From the NCBI GenBank assembly GCA_024644125.1, contig JAHELQ010000048.1, positions 1 to 18,222 of the forward strand: a stretch of DNA of 18,222 nucleotides, written 5' to 3'. Shown here one piece after another: positions 8,099 to 15,229 of this stretch; position 1 is the stretch's first letter; each line of letters begins with the position of its first letter. The translations under genes and the position numbers were made by a program. A model generated the notes under the pieces. That model made no database searches and had not been told where the DNA came from. It saw only the letters and a list, made by a program, of their open reading frames with translations. This stretch comes from Candidatus Aminicenantota bacterium (GTDB lineage Bacteria; Acidobacteriota; Aminicenantia; UBA2199).

Positions 8099-8477
8099 GA
8101 TCGCCTTGATGGATAGTTTTTAACATAATGCAGTCATGGAACCTGCCTGAGATCCCGTCGCTCCCTTCCACCAACCGCATAATCTCACCGCTTTCCGCTC
8201 CAGGTTGAAACCAAAGCTTATGAAAGCCAAGCGAAATGGCCTCTTTCGTCATTTCTATCCCCACAAACGCGGGTACCACAAACACCAAAAGATCCGTAGT
8301 CTCAGGTAATTGACGAAGATTGCGGCATACGGGAATCCCCTCGACCTCTTCCTGGGCGGGATGCACGGGAACTACGGTGTAACCTTTTACCAACAAATCT
8401 CTCAAGATAATATTGCCATATTTCCGGCGGTTTTTAGACGCTCCGATAATTGCGACTGTTTTAATTTCCTTTCCCAT
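8088..8477 (-). CDS. CoA-binding domain protein (YccU type)
   Basis: This 129-residue protein is a single Rossmann-fold CoA-binding domain. The N-terminal KTVAIIGASKNRRKYGN is the nucleotide-binding glycine loop. The segments GYTVVPVHP, LLVFVVPA and LWFQPGAES are conserved landmarks of the small CoA-binding family related to the N-terminal part of ADP-forming acetyl-CoA synthetase and succinyl-CoA ligase alpha. Such stand-alone proteins are common, but their role is poorly known. There is no ribosome-binding site before ATG 8477; instead a -10 hexamer ends six bases upstream, so the mRNA is probably leaderless. Its stop lies 49 bases before the M23 gene. The family is clear; the physiological function is not. 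Confidence 0.9.
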   Translation of the reverse strand: MGKEIKTVAIIGASKNRRKYGNIILRDLLVKGYTVVPVHPAQEEVEGIPVCRNLRQLPETTDLLVFVVPAFVGIEMTKEAISLGFHKLWFQPGAESGEIMRLVEGSDGISGRFHDCIMLKTIHQGDLEL

Positions 8478-8483
8478 TGATAA

Positions 8484-8511
8484 ATTCTAACAAATTTACA
8501 TATATTGTCAA
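8484..8511 (-). promoter_or_regulatory. Strong candidate promoter producing a leaderless mRNA for the CoA-binding gene
   Basis: A perfect -35 TTGACA (8511-8506), a 16-base spacer, and -10 TAGAAT (8489-8484, 5/6). Six bases, TTATCA, separate the -10 from ATG 8477-8475, the same distance as in the amidase promoter at 1640. The expected start site coincides with the start codon. Confidence 0.7.
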
Positions 8512-8548
8512 TACCCGGAAAAAAGTGAAATTTCAAAACGAAATAGGA

Positions 8549-8598
8549 GAGCCGCGCATCCAATCCCGTGCTCCCGTTCGGGACTGAATGCGCAACTC
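8549..8598 (-). other. Imperfect inverted repeat, possible structured RNA or terminator after the HtrA-like gene
   Basis: Arms at 8598-8588 and 8559-8549 pair over 11 positions on the minus strand, including two G-U pairs. Inside, TCCCG/CGGGA (8583-8579 with 8568-8564) can form, or alternatively a tight CCCG/CGGG hairpin (8582-8579 with 8576-8573). On the plus strand the two G-U pairs become C-A mismatches, so a minus-strand transcript folds better. It lies about 28 bases past the HtrA-like gene's stop. The following T-content is patchy, so it is not a classic terminator. Confidence 0.45.
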
Positions 8599-8625
8599 TA
8601 CTTAAGGAGGTCCTGGTGAGTAAGT

Positions 8626-10410
8626 TTAGATTAGCTCGCTGCTGTAGTTTTGCTGCGAATTGCTCTTTACAGACTTTTTATTTTTATCTTCTTGTCTATT
8701 CTGCCATGCTTTCAGGAGTTGTTGCATATCACGCTGCAACCCATCCAATTCATTGGTGATAGTATCTTTTTGCCGTTCAATTTTCTTCAAGGACTCCTGG
8801 TAAAAAAGACTCGTTTTTTCCTTCAACGACTCGATCTCTGCCGTCAATTTGTCGAGATCATACTCCTGGGCCGAAGACAACCTGCTTTTGAGGTACGACA
8901 ACTGAACCTTCAAAAAATCCATTTTTTTCTGAAGCGCCGCCATACCGTTGTCGTCCAGTTGAAACGAGTACCTCTTCAGATTATCGCGAAAATCACTCCA
9001 ATTGAAAGAGCCAGGATCCTGAATTTCTGGCACGACGCTGATTTGTTGCCGTTTCCCAGCTCGTTCCAATTCGAGTTTCACCGCTTCACCCTCTTTCATG
9101 TTATCCAGAACAGTGCGTAGATCGGAAATTTCAATAATATCCCGGCCGTTTGCCCTGAAAATGATGTCGCCGATCCTGATTCCCGCTTTCTGGGCAGCGC
9201 TTTCAGGACGAACGGTTTTCACCAACAATCCCCGGCCGGGTCCAGCGCTCTGTCCGGCGGTCAAGGGGCCTTGTACCCGTTTGACATCCATTCCCAACGT
9301 TTTCTGACCACCGCTAAATTGGAACACAAACTGTTCGACTCCGGGAAATATCTCCCGTTGCTGTTGCATCACCTGGAATTCAGGTACACGGACAGAAAAG
9401 TCGCCATAATCCTTGACAATATATTCGCCCTGGTCATCGAGCTCCCCGACGTTTACCACCACCCGGTCACTCTTTTTCTCTTGAGGACGCTGCAATTCAA
9501 CCTTGACCACAGAACCGGGAATCAAACCGCTAACAAGACGGGGCAGCACATTGGGATTGTCCACCGTGACCGAATCAATGGCGACAATCCTGTCTCCTTT
9601 TTTTATCCCCGCTTGTTCCGCGGGGGAACCCTTCAATACTTCATCGACGATCGCAAGATGGTTTTTGTCTCCGCCTGGAGCCATCAACACACCGAAATAC
9701 CCTCGTTTAACCCGTCCGTGTTTCTCGAGTTGAGAGGCGATTCTCATCACATGGTTGGAGGGAATGGCGTACGAAAGATCCATGTTCTTTTGCCTGGCGC
9801 CCCGAAAAACGATTTCCTCTTCCCCGCCCCTAAAAGCCAGATCCGGGGCCGAAGAAAAGCCCAACCGCCCCCTGAGGACAGCCACCAATTCTCCAGATTT
9901 GTTGACCACAGCACCACCGGAGGCGCCCGGGGCGATCGGAATGTTCAAAATGATCTCATCGCCTTCGTAACTACTTACAAGGCCCTGTGAGATAGCAGGA
10001 AAACTATTATAGAACACCCCAACCAGAGCGACCCAATCTCCAACCTTCAACCGCTCCGATCTCTTCAGGGGAGCCATGGCCTTGCGGTCCAGCTTGAGCA
10101 ATGTCAACGACGACCGTTGGTCTTTCCCTTTGACTGTGGCGGTATACTTCCGGTTATCGACCGTCTGCACATAAATACGCTCAAAAGGCCTGCCCACAAC
10201 CAGTGTGGTGGTCAATACCAGATCCGGCTCGATGGCAATTCCAGTTGCCACGTACCGTCTATGACCCTCGGTCACAACTTTGACGATCGAGGGGGATACT
10301 TTATCTAAAACATCCTTCACTTCTTTTTCCAATCCCTTGATGGTTTCCTGGGAAAACACCGCGGTTACAAATGCCCACATAATTAAGAGCGTTAAAATCA
10401 AGCGTTTCAT
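8626..10410 (-). CDS. HtrA/DegP-like protein with degenerate protease site, two PDZ domains and a C-terminal coiled coil
   Basis: A 594-residue secreted protein (signal peptide MKRLILTLLIMWAFVTAVFS). Residues about 30-215 follow the HtrA trypsin fold, but only part of the triad remains. The usual His in LTNNHVV is Leu70 (LTTTLVV), and the usual Asp in TDLAVLK is Ser101 (SSLTLLK). The nucleophile is kept as Ser164 in APGASGGAV. PDZ1 lies at about 236-318 (SPAEQAGIKKGDRI) and PDZ2 at about 370-460 (SAAQKAGIRIGDIIF). Residues about 488-572 are a heptad-like coiled coil, not usual for DegP or DegS. The likely role is a periplasmic peptide-binding scaffold or chaperone rather than a protease. The ribosome site AAGGAG lies 7 bases before the ATG. 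It follows kamA by about 100 bases, where I see no convincing promoter. Confidence 0.88.
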   Translation of the reverse strand: MKRLILTLLIMWAFVTAVFSQETIKGLEKEVKDVLDKVSPSIVKVVTEGHRRYVATGIAIEPDLVLTTTLVVGRPFERIYVQTVDNRKYTATVKGKDQRSSLTLLKLDRKAMAPLKRSERLKVGDWVALVGVFYNSFPAISQGLVSSYEGDEIILNIPIAPGASGGAVVNKSGELVAVLRGRLGFSSAPDLAFRGGEEEIVFRGARQKNMDLSYAIPSNHVMRIASQLEKHGRVKRGYFGVLMAPGGDKNHLAIVDEVLKGSPAEQAGIKKGDRIVAIDSVTVDNPNVLPRLVSGLIPGSVVKVELQRPQEKKSDRVVVNVGELDDQGEYIVKDYGDFSVRVPEFQVMQQQREIFPGVEQFVFQFSGGQKTLGMDVKRVQGPLTAGQSAGPGRGLLVKTVRPESAAQKAGIRIGDIIFRANGRDIIEISDLRTVLDNMKEGEAVKLELERAGKRQQISVVPEIQDPGSFNWSDFRDNLKRYSFQLDDNGMAALQKKMDFLKVQLSYLKSRLSSAQEYDLDKLTAEIESLKEKTSLFYQESLKKIERQKDTITNELDGLQRDMQQLLKAWQNRQEDKNKKSVKSNSQQNYSSELI

Positions 10411-10509
10411 CGCCTACTCCTTAGCTTCATCATGCTTAATAGATGCACCTGTCTTTCTAAAAGTTTCAAGCGGAAAAATTTTTTATGCCCCGGATATCTG
10501 TAATCGGAA

Positions 10510-12327
10510 TTAGTAATAGTACCAGATACTCGAGTATTCATCGGGATCTTCGCCTATTTCTTGCAACCGGTTCAGGTACTTCTTGATGGAAACATCCGTA
10601 TAATAGTATGAATCGACGCCCCTGATATTTTTTTCCCAGGGATGGAACGCGTAGACCCGCCGTCCGTCGGGGAGAATGGAGACCAACTCATGGTCCTGTC
10701 TGGCCCGCATATGATTTTTCCCTAAAAACGGAACATTGAAGACCGGTTCGTCGGTCCGGTAGATCCCCGGAAGCATCCGTGCCTCCTCTTTCCGTTCCTG
10801 GAGGATACGGGAAACCGGAACCGCATAATCATACATCTCCTTCTTCCCTTTCATATTGAACAAATAATACGGATCCACGCCGATCATTTTCAACGCGATC
10901 CTGAGCGCCACCGTCTCGAAACGTTTGCTGTTGGCAAAGGTAAAGACTTGCTGATTGTAAAAATTGATACCCTTCATTCTCACCCGCAGGATTGCTTCGG
11001 CGCTCTCGCGGGAAATTTCATAGGGATGTTCGAAATGAGTCACCAGATACACAATTCGTTTGAACGGCTCGTTGTATTTGGCGAGAATATCTACCAATTG
11101 GTTATCAAACCGTTGAGGAACGGTGATAGGTATCCGCGACGCGATCCGTATACTTTTTAAATGGGGAATTTGCGCCAATTGCCCCAGCAGGTCGTCCAGC
11201 CTCTCGTTGCTCAAACTCAAAGGATCACCGCCGGTCACCAGAACGTCCATGATGTGTTGATGCTTCGCCACCCACTTGATGGCTTTTTCGATATCTTTCC
11301 TGGCTACCTGGGCATGGCTGTCGAAGGGAGAGGTGATTTGCCAATTCCGCTGGCAATAGACACAAATCTGAGGGCACGTGTCATAGGGTTTTACAATGCA
11401 TACCTTGACATAACGACGGGTGAGATGGTCAACCGGAGACGTGTCCCGCTCTTTCATGTAATCCAGATGGGCGACTCTATTTTTTTTATAGGCCATGACA
11501 GACTCAACGTAACTCAATGGTGGAAAAACCTGGCGGCGAACCGCAAAATCATTGGAAGTGGGCTCATGATCCATTAAATGGAGATAATGGGGAGTGACTC
11601 CAAACGGAATTTTATTTTCCAGAGCCAACCAAATGGCTTTTTCTTGCTCATCATCGATAGAAATCGCCTGTTTGAGCCTCGCGATATCTTTTTTACTTTT
11701 GATAACATTTCTGAATTGCCATATATAATCATTCCAATCTTCAGGCGAAGCGTCAAAAACGCTGAGAATCCGCCGTTTGTTTTCCTGGCGTTGGGCCTCG
11801 ATATCCGGTAGCAAGCCGTGGGGATAACGGCTGATATACGTATCCATTTTATCCCCTAACTCATCGAGGAAGTGGGAACGTTTGATCGCTTTTTCGCGCG
11901 CGTCATACTGATCATAGTTGGGAGAAACAGTACCTTCCATAATATGGGAAGGATAGACCCGGGCGCTCCCCTTGATAGCCCGGAACAGATGTTCGAATTC
12001 ATCGATAAATCCGTCCGACACCTGACTGTCTCCGGTAGAAGCAGCTTCCCAGAGATATTTCAGGGGAGAGTCGCCGGAAATTCTTTCGCTGTTTTTGGAA
12101 AATATTTTTTTCAAGACAAATATTGCGTCCTTCAATAGGATATAATCCCAATTTGAGATTTCGAAATAATCGTTGCGGAAGTTGGTTTCGGAGGCTTCGA
12201 GATAGGTCATTATCTTGCGCCTGGCAGATCCCAGAGTTTTACTTTCACTCAAGAGAATATGAATGTCGGGCGCCACGCCCCAACACCGGCGCCATCTCTT
12301 AGTCATATTTTTCATTGCCTCGTTCAT
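10510..12327 (-). CDS. KamA-family radical SAM aminomutase (lysine/glutamate 2,3-aminomutase relative), long form
   Basis: A 605-residue radical SAM, PLP-dependent aminomutase relative, moving an amino group between C2 and C3 of an amino acid. The Fe-S motif CxxxCxxC is at Cys318, Cys322 and Cys325 (CPQICVYCQRNW). TGGDPL follows at 365-370. A Lys in PFLGKNHM (Lys537) sits where the PLP-binding Lys is expected. By hand alignment to Clostridium lysine 2,3-aminomutase, the lysine-binding Asp293 corresponds to Lys468, and Asp330 to Lys493 (or Asn491 if shifted). Glutamate 2,3-aminomutase is known to carry Lys and Asn there, so an acidic substrate is likely. About 250 N-terminal residues are extra relative to the core enzyme. 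The ribosome site AAGGAGG is 8 bases before ATG 12327. Family sure; substrate inferred. Confidence 0.88.
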   Translation of the reverse strand: MNEAMKNMTKRWRRCWGVAPDIHILLSESKTLGSARRKIMTYLEASETNFRNDYFEISNWDYILLKDAIFVLKKIFSKNSERISGDSPLKYLWEAASTGDSQVSDGFIDEFEHLFRAIKGSARVYPSHIMEGTVSPNYDQYDAREKAIKRSHFLDELGDKMDTYISRYPHGLLPDIEAQRQENKRRILSVFDASPEDWNDYIWQFRNVIKSKKDIARLKQAISIDDEQEKAIWLALENKIPFGVTPHYLHLMDHEPTSNDFAVRRQVFPPLSYVESVMAYKKNRVAHLDYMKERDTSPVDHLTRRYVKVCIVKPYDTCPQICVYCQRNWQITSPFDSHAQVARKDIEKAIKWVAKHQHIMDVLVTGGDPLSLSNERLDDLLGQLAQIPHLKSIRIASRIPITVPQRFDNQLVDILAKYNEPFKRIVYLVTHFEHPYEISRESAEAILRVRMKGINFYNQQVFTFANSKRFETVALRIALKMIGVDPYYLFNMKGKKEMYDYAVPVSRILQERKEEARMLPGIYRTDEPVFNVPFLGKNHMRARQDHELVSILPDGRRVYAFHPWEKNIRGVDSYYYTDVSIKKYLNRLQEIGEDPDEYSSIWYYY

Positions 12328-12427
12328 GGCAAAGTCCTCCTTTTGGTTGTGGTATGATCAATTGGATTGTGATTTAACAAATGCTAACGCTGCTTTATCC
12401 GAGGCAAATGCAACTACACACAAATAT

Positions 12428-12456
12428 AATATAATACATTTATCCTTGAAAATCAA
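12428..12456 (-). promoter_or_regulatory. Candidate promoter of the KamA-family gene
   Basis: TTGATT (12456-12451), 17-base spacer, TATATT (12433-12428). Match 4/6 and 5/6. A start near 12421 would leave a leader of about 94 bases before ATG 12327. The region is AT-rich, so chance matches are possible. Confidence 0.45.
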
Positions 12457-12516
12457 ATTAAGCGAATCTACTACTATCGTTTTCGGGGAAAAAATGTTGG
12501 GTTCAGTGCCTAAGAA

Positions 12517-12873
12517 TCAACGCAAAACGATAAAGCCATTTTTTTTTAACATAGCTATAAACGCGGCCACTCGCTGCTCAGCCGGCTCGATTTTTTCGGC
12601 GAAAGTCTCTTTCAACTGGTTGCTGATATCGTAAATCGTTCGGTTTCCATCGATCAACAACCATGTGGCGGTTCCTAACTCATCCAGATGTATTCTAAAA
12701 AACTGGCTCTTTTTGAACAGGTCGATCAATTTTTTCATCAGTTTCGTTTTCGATTTTTCCTTCAGTAGATAGACCTTATCGGTTTCATCCTGTTCCCACT
12801 CGATGTTTTTTACTGGCACTTTATCCAGGTAGTTTTCCTGGGATTCATTCTTCTTTACTTTTTTGCCTGACAT
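12517..12873 (-). CDS. PqqD-like small protein
   Basis: A 118-residue protein with a lysine-rich N-terminal part (residues 1-50). Residues about 55-118 match the PqqD pattern: FRIHLDELGTATWLLIDG, then RTIYDISNQL, and a final LKKNGFIVL. PqqD-like domains are winged-helix RiPP recognition elements that hold a precursor peptide for a radical SAM enzyme. No precursor peptide or RiPP maturase is visible nearby; the next gene is a KamA-type radical SAM enzyme, which normally needs no peptide partner. A run of nine A's lies near the C-terminal codons. An AAGG lies four bases before the ATG, with a longer GAGG-like stretch upstream. Stand-alone PqqD-like proteins are widespread and mostly uncharacterised. 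Domain call is fairly sure; role unknown. Confidence 0.78.
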   Translation of the reverse strand: MSGKKVKKNESQENYLDKVPVKNIEWEQDETDKVYLLKEKSKTKLMKKLIDLFKKSQFFRIHLDELGTATWLLIDGNRTIYDISNQLKETFAEKIEPAEQRVAAFIAMLKKNGFIVLR

Positions 12874-12933
12874 TCGCCTTCCCTACCTCGCTATGATCGA
12901 TTACATCTCCAGGTCGCACCGCCGTCGAAACAT

Positions 12934-12966
12934 CCGGCAAAGACCCGGATAACGGGTCTTTGCCGG
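12934..12966 (-). terminator. Hairpin after the OPT transporter gene
   Basis: A perfect 14-bp stem (12934-12947 with 12953-12966) around a five-base loop starts about 30 bases after the transporter's stop at 12997. The stem is long and contains GGGTC/GACCC. The T-run after it on the minus strand is short (ATGTTTCG), so termination may be partial or bidirectional. It separates the transporter from the PqqD-like gene. Confidence 0.7.
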
Positions 12967-12996
12967 TTTATCACTTTAAATATATTTAATCAACTA

Positions 12997-15075
12997 TTAG
13001 CCGACCGTCGGAGCTGCCGGTTCATTGGGATCTCCTGCATTGTTCAGAGGCAATTTTACCAGCAAGAATCCAATGGCCACCATCACCAATACGCTCAAGA
13101 AGTAAGGCGAACCGACCCAGAGTTTGGGAACTTCGATTTCAAAGAAGGCGAGTGCGGCAAACACAAGGCCCATCAACGCCTCACCGGCGATCAAGCCGGC
13201 GGCCAGAAGAACGCCGCGGTTATCCACCCGGGATTTCTGGTTCTCATTCAACTTTCTTCTTGCGATGAACATATCGACGATTCCGCGAATGATACCACCC
13301 ACGAAAATGGCGGCAACAGTGCCGAATGATAGATACATACCGACGCATACCAGCATCGGGCTCTTGACCTTCAAGAGGATGAAGCCGATGGCCATGATAA
13401 TACCCACAACGATGAGGGCCCAAACCATGTCGCCGCTGACAATACCTTTCGAAAGCTGAGCCATCAAACCGGCCTGCGGAGCAGCCAATTCTTTACCGCC
13501 GAAACCGCCGGGGTAACCTTCAATCGCGGCTCTTTTCAAATCGCCCGCATTCAAAATGAACAGGGGAATCCACATGACCAGCGCGGAAACGATGACACCG
13601 ATAAAATCTCCCACCTGCATTTTCCAGGGAGTACCACCAAGCAAATGCCCGACCTTGAGGTCCTGCAACATCTCGCCTGCCACTGCGGCGGACACGCAAA
13701 TAACACCGGCGACCGCCAATACGACGATAATGCCTTCGGTACCAGTAGCGCCTAACACCACCATTAAAATGGCAGCCACCACAAGAGTGGAAATAGTCAA
13801 ACCGGAAATCGGATTGTTGGAAGAACCGATCAAACCGACCAGGTAACCGGACACAGCGGCAAAAAAGAAGCCCGCTACCATCATTACTAATGCCGCTACC
13901 AGGGCGGGCAGAAACTGCTCGCCGGTAAAGCCCATGAACCACCAATATACGAAGAACGTTACGACGGAAATCGCGAGCAAGCCCAAGAACACAGTCTTGA
14001 TATTGATGTCCTTGTCGGTGCGCTGGGTTGTTTCTTCGGCGCTGGCAGCCTTCTTGACATCATCGATGGATCTCTTGATGCCGGAGATCAAACTCTTTCT
14101 CATGTTGTACAGAGTGTAGGCCGCGCTCATCAACATACCGCCAATGGCGATGGGTTTTACGATGCTGGGAAAGATGATGTTATCGGCGATAAATTCCCAG
14201 GTCAAAGCCACTTCGCGACCGCCGAGGGTAATCGTGCTACCGATAAAAGGGGCGAACTGAGGGGCCAGAATCAATAGAAAAATAGGTACGAACAAACCCC
14301 AGGCCAGAACACCGCCGGCAAAGTTCAATGCCGCCAGTCTCGGTCCGATAATATACCCGACACCCAAAAACGCGGGACTGAGACGGGGAGATTTCATCAA
14401 GAAACCGCCGCCTGTGGTCACGCCCTCATAACTCAAGCCATATTTGTCGAGACCAGTGGCTGGAATGATTTTGTTGGCGAATGCGAAGAATCCAGACCAT
14501 GCTTTTTTAAGAACGGAAAAGTTGATCAGGAATTCAGTCATACCACCGATACCCATTGCATAGAATAAATATTTCGCTCCGGTGGCGCCACCCCTTCCAG
14601 CCTTGTGAATTTCAGAGGCCGCTACAGATTCGGGGAACGGTAAATCAGGATCTTCTACCATTACACGGCGCAACAATGTCACAAATAGAATACCGGCAAC
14701 GCCGCCCACCAACATGATGACAGTGGATTTCCAATAACCGGCGAAACTGCCGAAAAAGTCATTAGACCACACGCCGGCAATCAAAAAAGCCGGGAGTGTG
14801 AAAATGGCGCCGGCAGCGACCGATTCACCAATCGACCCAACAGTACGGGTTAAGTTCTCTTCCAGAATATTGCTGTCTTTAAACAATCTCAATACTGCCA
14901 TACCCAGGACAGCCGCAGGATATGTAGCGGCGATCGTCATACCGGCTTTCAAGCCGAGGTACGCGTTTGCCGCTCCAAGAACAACCGCCAGGACCAGACC
15001 GATCAGCAGCGCTCTTAGAGTAAACTCCTTGAGGTTCTCTTCAGGAGAAATAAACGGTTTAAATTCTTTACTCAT
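12997..15075 (-). CDS. OPT-family oligopeptide transporter
   Basis: A roughly 692-residue inner-membrane protein with many hydrophobic segments spread along its length. The start segment LRALLIGLVLAVVLGAANAYLGLKAGMTIAATYPAAV and the later PFPESVAASEIHKAG are hallmarks of the bacterial OPT family, which imports short peptides (some members move metal chelates) with the ion gradient. ATG 15075 is chosen because GAGAGG lies 8 bases before it; an in-frame GTG at 15084 overlaps that ribosome site. A strong promoter lies just upstream and a hairpin downstream, so the gene is probably its own transcription unit. Peptide uptake fits the amino acid degradation genes next to it. Substrate not determinable from sequence. 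Confidence 0.92.
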   Translation of the reverse strand: MSKEFKPFISPEENLKEFTLRALLIGLVLAVVLGAANAYLGLKAGMTIAATYPAAVLGMAVLRLFKDSNILEENLTRTVGSIGESVAAGAIFTLPAFLIAGVWSNDFFGSFAGYWKSTVIMLVGGVAGILFVTLLRRVMVEDPDLPFPESVAASEIHKAGRGGATGAKYLFYAMGIGGMTEFLINFSVLKKAWSGFFAFANKIIPATGLDKYGLSYEGVTTGGGFLMKSPRLSPAFLGVGYIIGPRLAALNFAGGVLAWGLFVPIFLLILAPQFAPFIGSTITLGGREVALTWEFIADNIIFPSIVKPIAIGGMLMSAAYTLYNMRKSLISGIKRSIDDVKKAASAEETTQRTDKDINIKTVFLGLLAISVVTFFVYWWFMGFTGEQFLPALVAALVMMVAGFFFAAVSGYLVGLIGSSNNPISGLTISTLVVAAILMVVLGATGTEGIIVVLAVAGVICVSAAVAGEMLQDLKVGHLLGGTPWKMQVGDFIGVIVSALVMWIPLFILNAGDLKRAAIEGYPGGFGGKELAAPQAGLMAQLSKGIVSGDMVWALIVVGIIMAIGFILLKVKSPMLVCVGMYLSFGTVAAIFVGGIIRGIVDMFIARRKLNENQKSRVDNRGVLLAAGLIAGEALMGLVFAALAFFEIEVPKLWVGSPYFLSVLVMVAIGFLLVKLPLNNAGDPNEPAAPTVG

Positions 15076-15106
15076 AGAATACACCTCTCAATATGTATTA
15101 AAACGT

Positions 15107-15136
15107 ATTATACAGAGAAGGGAATGGAAAAGTCAA
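15107..15136 (-). promoter_or_regulatory. Strong sigma-70-type promoter of the OPT transporter gene
   Basis: -35 TTGACT (15136-15131, 5/6), 18-base spacer, and a perfect -10 TATAAT (15112-15107). A start near 15100 gives a leader of about 25 bases with GAGAGG before ATG 15075. This is the best-matched promoter in the window. Confidence 0.75.
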
Positions 15137-15229
15137 CAAACTTTTCCCGGTAGTTTCCTATTTTCCCCGGTCACCCTCTCACTCCGGCTCTCGGCCGGGC
15201 TACAGATTCTATTCGCAATTATTTTCCGC

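Noticed and set aside
8616..8759. Plus-strand 48-codon frame after a strong AAGGAGG
   Set aside because: Not listed as a gene: no plus-strand promoter found, overlap with the 3' end of the HtrA-like gene, and no recognisable product. Kept only as part of a finding.
9271..9990. Plus-strand open frame of 239 codons
   Set aside because: Antisense to the HtrA-like gene, whose signal peptide, PDZ motifs and ribosome site are convincing; the plus frame shows no domain.
10411..10509. Possible promoter between the KamA-family gene and the HtrA-like gene (TTGAAA seen)
   Set aside because: No -10 at an acceptable distance; co-transcription is as likely.
12328..12516. Short frames between the PqqD-like and KamA-family genes as possible RiPP precursor
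   Set aside because: The only ATG frame is about 14 codons, overlaps the -10 element and has no ribosome site.
12874..12933. Possible promoter of the PqqD-like gene (TGTAAT seen)
   Set aside because: No matching -35 at 16-18 bases; not supported.
15076..15084. GTG start three codons upstream for the OPT transporter
   Set aside because: It overlaps the GAGAGG ribosome site that is correctly spaced for ATG 15075.
15176..15205. Small GC-rich hairpin (CCGGC/GCCGG) downstream of ftcD
   Set aside because: Only a 5-bp stem with no T-run; too weak to call a terminator.
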